Assembly (NCBI GenBank): GCA_025361665.1 | Contig: JANYKF010000194.1 | Location: 1 to 5,656 of the forward strand | Source: Clostridiaceae bacterium | GTDB lineage: Bacteria > Bacillota > Clostridia > DSM-8532 | Direction of reading: 5' to 3' | DNA length: 5,656 nt | In this document: positions 1 through 4,128 of the stretch, piece after piece | Layout: every line of letters starts with the position of its first letter | How positions within the stretch are numbered: position 1 is the stretch's first letter | Notes under the pieces: generated by a model | The model's database searches: none | Told to the model about the DNA's origin: nothing | The model's input: only the letters and a program-made list of their open reading frames with translations | Program-made: the position numbers and the translations under genes

Positions 1-1362
1 GTAGACTCTCGGGTCAAACACATAATTGTAGTCCGCGATGATGAGGTCGCACCCAAGTGAAATTTCGAGGCTCAGCTCAAAGGGACATATTTCGTGTTTC
101 AGGCCTGTCTCATAGATCAAGTCGCGCGAGAAGACGTCATGAGACCGGAGAAGGGTTTTCCTGACCCGCTGCATCCGCGTGAAAACGCCTTCGGCATACG
201 GGCATTTGGCCGGGTCGCAATTTTTCACGGCCATCAGGCACATCTTGTCCTTGGCGGTCAGGGTGAGGACTTTCAAGCGCAGTCCCTTCGCGCGCAGAAG
301 GGCGACGGCATTCTCCGCGATGGCCTTCGTCGTGGTTTTCGCCGTCACATAGAAGATGCGGTCCACCAGGCCTTCTCCCATTGCCTTGAGCACGGGGTAG
401 AGGGTCCCCATGGTTTTGCCCGTTCCGGTCGGTGCCTGCGCAAAAAGGCGCCGGTTGTCGCCAATGCACCGGTATACATTGTAGGCCAGCAGTTTTTGCC
501 CCTTCCGGAACCCGTTGGAAAAGGGAAGTTCCATGGTCCGGATGGACAGATTGCGTTTCTCGCGCCACGCGGCCTGGTCCTTTTCCCGCTTGACATAAGG
601 CTTGAGCAGGTCCGACATGATCCTTGTCAGTTCCGACCGCGTGAAGACACGATCGATGTCCCTGACGGCTCCATCCTGCCGATGCACGTAACTCAGTCGC
701 ACGGGAACAATGTCCGCCCCGCTCTCCTCGGCCTGCATGGCGGCATAGCACTGCAGCTGGGCCCAGTGCGACGGAACGCCCGCCAGCGGGATATCCGACA
801 GGGGGATGGAAGTGCTTTTGATTTCATGGAGGGTGGGCAGTGTTTCCAGGTTGAAGATGCCGTCCACCCGTCCGCTGACTTCGATGATGCGGTCCAGTAC
901 CTCCCAGGAGTGGGCGAGAGGCACTTCCGCCCGGTACTGTCCGGCATTGGAAAGCTGCTGCTGCAGGCGGACATGGGTTTTGCTTCCTTCCCTCATGTCT
1001 GCATAGGAAACATAGGTCCAGGCGGTATCATCCGGGAGCGAGAACGCAACCAGGCTGCGAACGGAAGCCTTGAGCAATGGCAAGTCGGCCGCCGATACGG
1101 GTAAGTCGGAAACGGGACCCGCATCCTGCAAGTCGGCCAGTGATTCGGAGAGTTCGTCGGCCACCAGATCCATGAGGGTTGCGGCCGAACGTTTTTTCTT
1201 TACACCGATGGGTTTGCTGCTCGGCCTGCCGATTGGATTACCGCTAGCCCTGCCGATTGGATTACCGATGGCCTTGCCAATGCTCTTGTCAGTGCTTGTG
1301 CCGCTGTTCCTGCGGGTCTTTTTATCCGATTCCCCCATTTTAGGTCTTTTCTTAGCCGCCAC
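1..1362 (-). CDS. PD-(D/E)XK nuclease-like / XPD-DinG-type Fe-S DNA helicase, C-terminus beyond the window
   Basis: Predicted ATP-dependent DNA helicase of superfamily 2 (XPD/DinG group) with an N-terminal nuclease-like domain; likely acts in DNA repair. The frame is open from 1362 to the left edge, giving 454 visible residues. Residues 1-60 are basic and low-complexity, with the 8-residue repeat GNPIGR(A/P)S at 33-48. A PD-(D/E)XK signature follows: D167, E180-I-K182, and Q202-x3-Y206 (the RecB/Cas4-type QxxxY). The helicase part starts with FRKGQK (285-290) and a Walker A APTGTGKT (310-317, Lys316). Cysteines C375, C382, C387 and C426 match the four Fe-S ligands of XPD-like helicases. The last visible segment, DYNYVFDPRV, normally sits just before the DEAH box, which lies outside. 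GTG at 1362 is chosen because AAAAGGAG lies 7 bases upstream; ATG at 1338 has no good ribosome site. The family is firm; nuclease activity is inferred from motifs. Confidence 0.9.
   Translation of the reverse strand, partial: MAAKKRPKMGESDKKTRRNSGTSTDKSIGKAIGNPIGRASGNPIGRPSSKPIGVKKKRSAATLMDLVADELSESLADLQDAGPVSDLPVSAADLPLLKASVRSLVAFSLPDDTAWTYVSYADMREGSKTHVRLQQQLSNAGQYRAEVPLAHSWEVLDRIIEVSGRVDGIFNLETLPTLHEIKSTSIPLSDIPLAGVPSHWAQLQCYAAMQAEESGADIVPVRLSYVHRQDGAVRDIDRVFTRSELTRIMSDLLKPYVKREKDQAAWREKRNLSIRTMELPFSNGFRKGQKLLAYNVYRCIGDNRRLFAQAPTGTGKTMGTLYPVLKAMGEGLVDRIFYVTAKTTTKAIAENAVALLRAKGLRLKVLTLTAKDKMCLMAVKNCDPAKCPYAEGVFTRMQRVRKTLLRSHDVFSRDLIYETGLKHEICPFELSLEISLGCDLIIADYNYVFDPRVY
1225..1267. repeat. 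24-bp tandem repeat inside the helicase N-terminus
   Basis: The 19-base string CCTGCCGATTGGATTACCG occurs exactly at 1225-1243 and 1249-1267, a period of 24 bases. On the coding (minus) strand it encodes two copies of GNPIGR(A/P)S in the basic, probably disordered tail before the nuclease-like domain. More degenerate related codons continue on both sides (KAIG, KPIG). The period is a multiple of three, so changes in copy number would keep the frame. Confidence 0.8.
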
Positions 1363-1369
1363 GTCGGGA

Positions 1370-1377
1370 CTCCTTTT
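1370..1377 (-). promoter_or_regulatory. Ribosome binding site that sets the helicase GTG start
   Basis: On the minus strand AAAAGGAG is followed by 7 bases and then GTG at 1362. This is a near-ideal Shine-Dalgarno sequence and spacing. The next in-frame start, ATG at 1338, is preceded by AAAGACCTAAA and has no comparable site, so the longer form with MAAKKRPK at its N-terminus is preferred. Confidence 0.75.
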
Positions 1378-1378
1378 C

Positions 1379-1392
1379 GGAACATATGTTCC
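1379..1392. promoter_or_regulatory. LexA (DinR) SOS operator
   Basis: GGAACATATGTTCC is a perfect 14-bp palindrome. Its core GAACATATGTTC fits the Gram-positive LexA/DinR consensus CGAAC-RNRY-GTTYG at every core position. It lies between the predicted -10 box (1399-1404) and the ribosome site (1370-1377) of the helicase gene, covering the expected transcription start near 1392. A bound repressor there would block initiation. The inference is that the helicase is an SOS gene induced by DNA damage. Confidence 0.8.
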
Positions 1393-1398
1393 CTGACC

Positions 1399-1427
1399 AT
1401 TGTACAGGATGCGGATCAGGGTCGCAA
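1399..1427 (-). promoter_or_regulatory. Sigma-A-type promoter of the helicase gene
   Basis: On the minus strand, TTGCGA (1427-1422; 4 of 6 matches to TTGACA) and TACAAT (1404-1399; 5 of 6 to TATAAT) are separated by exactly 17 bases. The expected start near 1392 falls inside the LexA palindrome, and the ribosome site follows about 15 bases later. The -35 box lies in the left copy of an 18-bp direct repeat. Confidence 0.7.
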
Positions 1428-1491
1428 CCGCTGATTGCCCCGCATGTGTTGTTATTGCAGTTATTGGATTGCCCGCAACCGCTGATTGCCC
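1423..1491. repeat. 18-bp direct repeat pair in the divergent intergenic region
   Basis: CGCAACCGCTGATTGCCC occurs exactly at 1423-1440 and 1474-1491, 51 bases apart start to start. The left copy contains the -35 box of the leftward helicase promoter. The right copy contains the predicted -35 box of the rightward trmB promoter. A third, shorter relative (ATTGGATTGCCC) lies between them. The role is unknown; a shared binding site is possible. Confidence 0.75.
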
Positions 1492-1514
1492 TCGAGGCTG
1501 GCGTCTGGTAAAAT
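1486..1514 (+). promoter_or_regulatory. Probable promoter of the trmB unit
   Basis: TTGCCC (1486-1491) and TAAAAT (1509-1514) are separated by 17 bases. The -10 box is preceded by TGG, an extended -10 motif, which would compensate for the modest -35. The predicted start near 1521 gives a leader of about 110 bases before trmB. A weaker -10-like TATAAC at 1571-1576 has no matching -35. Confidence 0.55.
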
Positions 1515-1614
1515 GATTCGGTGTCCCTGCGTTGGGCATGCCCATGAAGGCAAGTTCAAGTGTGGTCATGTATAACAAGCACACGAATGGTAACGAAGAC
1601 GAATTCATGACATA

Positions 1615-1621
1615 GAGGAGG
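1615..1621 (+). promoter_or_regulatory. Ribosome binding site that sets the trmB TTG start
   Basis: GAGGAGG lies 10 bases before TTG at 1632 and 16 bases before ATG at 1638. The spacing favours TTG. Translation from TTG gives MRMRSIP, which matches the MR(M/L)R beginning usual for TrmB, whereas the ATG would remove two conserved residues. Confidence 0.7.
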
Positions 1622-1631
1622 CAGCCAGCCT

Positions 1632-2282
1632 TTGAGAATGCGCAGTATTCCCGATGCCGCGGATCGCATCGCCCGCAGCGCCTGTCATGTTGCCAACCCG
1701 ACCGCCATGAAGGGGAAGTGGCGGGAACACCTCCATGTGTCCGGACCCCTCCATGTGGAAATCGGATCCGGCAGGGGCCGCTTCATCATCACCATGGCCA
1801 GCCGACATCCGGAGGCCGGTTTTGTCGCCATAGAACGGTTCGCATCCGTGCTTGCCCAGATGGTCGGGCATATTCCGGAACAGTCATTGACCAACCTGGC
1901 CGTTATCTGCATGGATGCCCAAATCCTTGGTGAATGCTTTGCCCCGGGTGAAATTGACCTCATCCATCTGAATTTCTCCGACCCGTGGTCAAAAGTCCGT
2001 TATGAAAAGCGACGGCTGACATCCCGTTCCTTTCTGGATTTGTACCGGATGGTGCTGTCTGAGAAAGGCGAACTCCATTTCAAAACGGACAATGCGGATT
2101 TCTTTGAGTATTCCCTGGAATCCTTTCCACAGGCCGGATGGAAGATGGACAACATCACACGGGATTTTCATGCGGAACCCTTGTCCGAAGGCAATATCAT
2201 GACCGAATACGAGGTGAAATTCAGCGGATTGGGACATCCCATCCACAGGCTCACGGCGAGGCCGGACGGAAAGGAGACCTGA
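1632..2282 (+). CDS. trmB: tRNA (guanine-N7-)-methyltransferase TrmB
   Basis: Transfers a methyl group from S-adenosylmethionine to N7 of guanosine 46 in the tRNA variable loop (EC 2.1.1.33), a cytosolic tRNA modification enzyme. The protein has 216 residues, the usual size. Visible motifs are MRMRSIP at the start, KGKW (27-30), the SAM-binding loop VEIGSGRGRF (42-51), IER (67-69), MDA (94-96), the family signature LNFSDPW at 113-119 followed by KRRLT (126-130), HFKTDN (149-154), and EGNIMTEYE near the C-terminus. Within the signature, SKVRYEKRRL replaces the more usual PKKRHxKRRL, a mild deviation. The stop codon is one base before the next gene, so the two are surely co-transcribed. The start is TTG, chosen by ribosome-site spacing and the conserved N-terminus. 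Identification is secure. Confidence 0.96.
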   Translation: MRMRSIPDAADRIARSACHVANPTAMKGKWREHLHVSGPLHVEIGSGRGRFIITMASRHPEAGFVAIERFASVLAQMVGHIPEQSLTNLAVICMDAQILGECFAPGEIDLIHLNFSDPWSKVRYEKRRLTSRSFLDLYRMVLSEKGELHFKTDNADFFEYSLESFPQAGWKMDNITRDFHAEPLSEGNIMTEYEVKFSGLGHPIHRLTARPDGKET

Positions 2283-2283
2283 C

Positions 2284-2601
2284 ATGACGCACAGTTTCAA
2301 GATGCATGGCACCTGCTCGACGGAAGTCAGGTTCAAATTGGAAAACGGGTGTTTGCGGGATGTCAGGTTCAAAGACGGATGCGACGGCAACCTCAAAGCC
2401 GTTGTAAAGCTTGTTGAAGGCCGACCGGCTGCTGAAGTGGCGGAAATCCTGAAAGGGATCCGGTGCGGGCAAAAACGCACATCATGCCCGGATCAGCTGT
2501 CAAAAGCCATTCTGCAGGCATGCGGCCCGGCTTGCGAAGGAAAGAATCCGGATAATGGAAAACAGACCGACAAGAAACTGGATGAGGGTGTCGATTCATG
2601 A
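2284..2601 (+). CDS. Small four-cysteine TSCPD-domain protein
   Basis: A 105-residue protein of the stand-alone TSCPD family (TIGR03905-like), whose domain also ends vitamin-B12-dependent ribonucleotide reductases; the function of the free-standing form is not established. The four family cysteines are visible in order: GTC (C11), the glycine-rich site DGCDGN (C33), IRCG (C61) and TSCPDQL (C68). This pattern suggests metal binding or a redox thiol role, which is inference. Residues 85-105 are a hydrophilic tail (KNPDNGKQTDKKLDEG) likely to be disordered. The ATG is preceded by AAGGAG 7 bases upstream, inside the end of trmB. The one-base gap to trmB makes an operon very likely. There is no signal peptide or membrane segment, so it is cytosolic. 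Confidence 0.88.
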   Translation: MTHSFKMHGTCSTEVRFKLENGCLRDVRFKDGCDGNLKAVVKLVEGRPAAEVAEILKGIRCGQKRTSCPDQLSKAILQACGPACEGKNPDNGKQTDKKLDEGVDS

Positions 2602-2833
2602 TGTTGGAAGCTTACCTGAAGGGAAGGCGCATCAATGGGTAAATCGGAAAGCATTGCGCGGATAACCTCCTGAACCATGTGGATCACAACGGGAAGAGCC
2701 TCTGCCTTGATGGCTGCCTGCTCCATCTCGCAGTGCCGTCCTGGCAGGCGTCGATGAGGCCACTTTGATCAAAAAAGCTGAACAATTGAGGATGCTGGTT
2801 GAGAATTGCGCGCCTGCCTTCCATGCTATTGGA
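2602..2833. other. Intergenic stretch without a convincing gene; faint broken coding signal on the minus strand
   Basis: No intact gene with a ribosome site is seen. Two overlapping minus-strand frames look mildly protein-like: one begins with ATG at 2822 (MEGRRAILNQHPQLF) and ends near 2695, the other covers 2726-2600 (MEQAAIKAEALPVVI). Joined by a frameshift near 2740 they could be the remnant of a gene, but neither has a Shine-Dalgarno sequence and I recognise no family. No terminator with a uridine run is visible after the TSCPD gene. Confidence 0.3.
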
Positions 2834-2872
2834 GTCGTGACGCACGGCCGTGATTCACAGCCGTGATGCACT
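2834..2872. repeat. Three 13-bp tandem repeats upstream of the tRNA promoter
   Basis: Units at 2834-2846, 2847-2859 and 2860-2872 read GTCGTGACGCACG, GCCGTGATTCACA and GCCGTGATGCACT. They share G(C/T)CGTGA-N2-CAC, and each has a partly palindromic GTGA..CAC core. They end 12 bases before the -35 box of the tRNA-Trp promoter. The repeats are read directly from the sequence; a regulator-binding or activating role is inference. Confidence 0.65.
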
Positions 2873-2884
2873 TCCTCAAAACGG

Positions 2885-2914
2885 TTGACACTCCTTGTGC
2901 GGCTGTTGTATACT
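2885..2914 (+). promoter_or_regulatory. Promoter of tRNA-Trp
   Basis: A consensus -35 box TTGACA (2885-2890) and TATACT (2909-2914, 5 of 6) are separated by 18 bases. The predicted start near 2921 leaves a 5' leader of about 56 bases before the mature tRNA. The strong match fits a stable-RNA promoter. Confidence 0.85.
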
Positions 2915-2976
2915 GAACTTCGTCGGTTGGATGCGTGCAGCTTCTTGCAGTGCATTTATCCGATGTGCAAAGCCGT

Positions 2977-3052
<76 letters not shown>

Positions 3053-3053
3053 C

Positions 3054-3090
3054 ATGGAACCCTGATTGCGTAAAGCTTTCAGGGTTCCAT
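3054..3090 (+). terminator. Perfect 12-bp hairpin just after tRNA-Trp, terminator-like
   Basis: ATGGAACCCTGA (3054-3065) pairs perfectly with TCAGGGTTCCAT (3079-3090) around a 13-base loop. It starts one base after the tRNA CCA, where a transcript end or processing signal is expected. No uridine tract follows (the next bases are TCCATAATG), so intrinsic termination would be weak. It could instead lie in the leader of the acetyltransferase gene. Confidence 0.45.
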
Positions 3091-3155
3091 TCCATAATGC
3101 GGCATTTGTTTCCTGAATCATGTCATCCTTCCAAATCATATCGTGAGGAAGCGCC

Positions 3156-3269
3156 ATGAATGATGATCTGACATTCAAGTCTGCCAATGAGGATGACTCA
3201 GGAGGGAATACCATGAATGATGATCTGACATTCAGATTTGCCAATGAGAGTGACTCGGGAATCATTCTG
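3156..3269 (+). repeat. 57-bp tandem duplication of the acetyltransferase start region
   Basis: The first 22 bases after each ATG, at 3156 and 3213, are identical, and similarity continues through GCCAATGAG and TGACTC. The period is 57 bases, or 19 codons in frame. The first unit also carries an AGGA not present in the second, which creates AGGAGGG right before the second ATG. Both units encode MNDDLTF followed by a related acidic stretch. Confidence 0.85.
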
Positions 3270-3695
3270 GATTTCATCAAAGAATTGGCAATCTATGAAA
3301 ATATGTTAAATGAGGTCATTGCAACAGAAGAATTGTTGCGGGAATGGATATTCGAAAAGAAGAAAGCTGAAGTTCTGTTTGCCATGTTGGATGGCAGGGA
3401 AATCGGTTTTGCATTGTACTTTTATCATTTTTCAACTTTTCTTGGGCGTGCGGGCATTTATCTGGAAGATCTGTTTGTCTTGCCTCAGTATCGAAATAGA
3501 GGGTATGGGAAAGCCATTTTCGTCCATCTGGCAGGAATTGCAGTAGACAGGGGTTGCGGGCGGCTTGAGTGGTGGTGCCTGGACTGGAACAGGCCAAGCA
3601 TTGATTTCTACCTGTCACTGGGTGCGAAACCCATGGAAGACTGGACTGTGTACCGCATAGCGGGTGATGATTTGAAGAATATTGCAAAAAAGTGA
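3213..3695 (+). CDS. GNAT N-acetyltransferase, thialysine/diamine (SSAT-like) type
   Basis: A GCN5-related N-acetyltransferase that would use acetyl-CoA to acetylate a primary amine, probably a diamine, polyamine or thialysine-like substrate; the exact substrate cannot be read from sequence. From ATG at 3213 it has 160 residues, the usual family length. Visible features: LTFRFAN beta strand, ELAIYE (helix 1), ATEELL, GFALYFYHFSTFLGRAGIYLED as the central strand and beta bulge, LFVLPQYRNRGYGK as the acetyl-CoA site with its (R/Q)xxGxG/A-type loop, EWWCLDWN, and FYLSLGAKPMEDWTVYR. AGGAGG 7 bases upstream supports this start. An in-frame ATG at 3156, preceded by GAGGA, would add 19 residues that duplicate the N-terminus; both starts may be used. 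It follows tRNA-Trp, and no clear promoter of its own is seen. Confidence 0.9.
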   Translation: MNDDLTFRFANESDSGIILDFIKELAIYENMLNEVIATEELLREWIFEKKKAEVLFAMLDGREIGFALYFYHFSTFLGRAGIYLEDLFVLPQYRNRGYGKAIFVHLAGIAVDRGCGRLEWWCLDWNRPSIDFYLSLGAKPMEDWTVYRIAGDDLKNIAKK

Positions 3696-3892
3696 AATGC
3701 AGTTGGCAGGCAAAACACTCTGCGGAAAAGTGATATAACTGATCCGCGTCGTGGAAAACCCACGTGAGCTTATTTGATTCAATTGATGAGCATCGTGGTA
3801 AAAACCATGTATGTTTCCGGTTATGAAGAGATCATGATAATGAGCAGATCTTTATCGAGGATTCTTTATTTGAATAATGATGTGAATCACAG
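3696..3892. other. AT-rich intergenic stretch with no gene
   Basis: No open frame with a ribosome site is present on either strand. A small hairpin CGTGG/CCACG (3750-3764) and a palindrome ATCATGAT (3831-3838) are visible, neither resembling a known signal. A -10-like GATAAT (3836-3841) lacks a good -35. The only plausible promoter is at the right end (3870-3898). Confidence 0.5.
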
Positions 3893-3898
3893 TATGAT
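3870..3898 (+). promoter_or_regulatory. Possible promoter leading into the hairpin array and PAS gene
   Basis: TTGAAT (3870-3875, 4 of 6) and TATGAT (3893-3898, 5 of 6) are separated by 17 bases. Transcription would start near 3905, so the RNA would open with the hairpin array and continue into the PAS gene. The -10 box coincides with the outer stem of the array, so the match may be incidental to that structure. Confidence 0.4.
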
Positions 3899-3906
3899 TC
3901 TGGTGT

Positions 3907-3929
3907 AAAAAGTCGATTTTCGACTTTTT
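3907..3929. terminator. H1: bidirectional terminator-like hairpin
   Basis: AAAAAGTCGA, loop TTT, TCGACTTTTT. A short G/C-containing stem is followed by five T on either strand, the general form of a bidirectional intrinsic terminator. The GTCGA core is only 5 bp, so strength is doubtful. It may end leftward or rightward transcripts, or serve only as the first arm of the array. Confidence 0.35.
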
Positions 3930-3998
3930 CATGCAAGTTGTGTTTCACAACTTGCATTATGCAACGGCTCCGGCCGTTGCATGGCACCGAATCACGTG

Positions 3999-4061
3999 AT
4001 CCTGCATATTGAAGGCACAAAATGTGCCTTCAATATGCAGGATGTCAACGACATCCTGCAT
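3999..4061. other. Mutually exclusive pairing switch within the array
   Basis: The segment ATGCAGGAT (4035-4043) can pair with ATCCTGCAT at 3999-4007, extending H4 to a perfect 21-bp stem with loop AAA (3999-4019 with 4023-4043). It can equally pair with ATCCTGCAT at 4053-4061, forming H5. Both cannot form at once. The palindrome ATCACGTGAT (3991-4000) overlaps the start of the long form. This is the geometry of an RNA switch or of branch-migrating DNA; no ligand or function is evident. Confidence 0.7.
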
Positions 4062-4128
4062 AAATACTCGCAAAAGCGAGTATTTACACCAGAATCATAG
4101 TATGAATACGCAGGAAGTGAGCGAAAAT

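Larger units (their letters stand above)
3893..4099. repeat. Six-hairpin array closed by a perfect outer stem; nature unknown
   Basis: Positions 3893-3906 pair perfectly with 4086-4099 (14 bp, or 17 bp if 3907-3909 pair with 4083-4085). Inside lie perfect hairpins nearly end to end: H1 3907-3929 (10 bp, loop TTT), H2 3931-3957 (12 bp, TTT), H3 3959-3982 (10 bp, TCCG), then a 25-base linker 3983-4007, H4 4008-4034 (12 bp, AAA), H5 4035-4061 (12 bp, AAC) and H6 4062-4085 (10 bp, AAAA). H6 abuts the outer stem with no gap. H3 has a C-UCCG-G loop of the very stable UNCG class. H2, H3 and H5 share the base segment ATGCA/TGCAT. The structure is certain as inverted repeats. Whether it acts as RNA, as DNA or as a mobile element is unknown. 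It ends 30 bases before the PAS gene start. Confidence 0.85.
3884..4105. repeat. 14-base direct repeat flanking the hairpin array
   Basis: GAATCACAGTATGA (3884-3897) and GAATCATAGTATGA (4092-4105) differ at one position. They sit in direct orientation at the two edges of the hairpin array, 208 bases apart, and overlap the arms of its outer stem. This could be a target-site duplication or an attachment-type core left by an insertion, or just part of the array design. Confidence 0.7.

Noticed and set aside
94..1104. Long plus-strand open frame of 336 codons
   Set aside because: It is antisense to the helicase, whose frame carries Walker A, PD-(D/E)XK and Fe-S motifs. The plus-strand translation shows no domain and has no ribosome site.
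1538..1615. 25-codon open frame ending at the trmB ribosome site, a possible leader peptide
   Set aside because: No Shine-Dalgarno sequence before either ATG, and the peptide is not rich in any one amino acid. The position alone is not enough.
3721..3815. Possible riboswitch around the CGTGG/CCACG hairpin
   Set aside because: I could not match conserved cores of any riboswitch class, and the pairing is only 5 bp.
3893..4099. Retron-type msr-msd RNA, suggested by an outer stem enclosing several hairpins
   Set aside because: No reverse transcriptase is in the window, and the following gene is a PAS sensor. The long end-to-end perfect hairpins do not follow the retron layout.
3893..4099. CRISPR array or group II intron remnant
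   Set aside because: The hairpins differ in sequence and there are no regular spacers, so it is not CRISPR. No domain V-like 34-base bulged hairpin is present, so it is not a group II intron.
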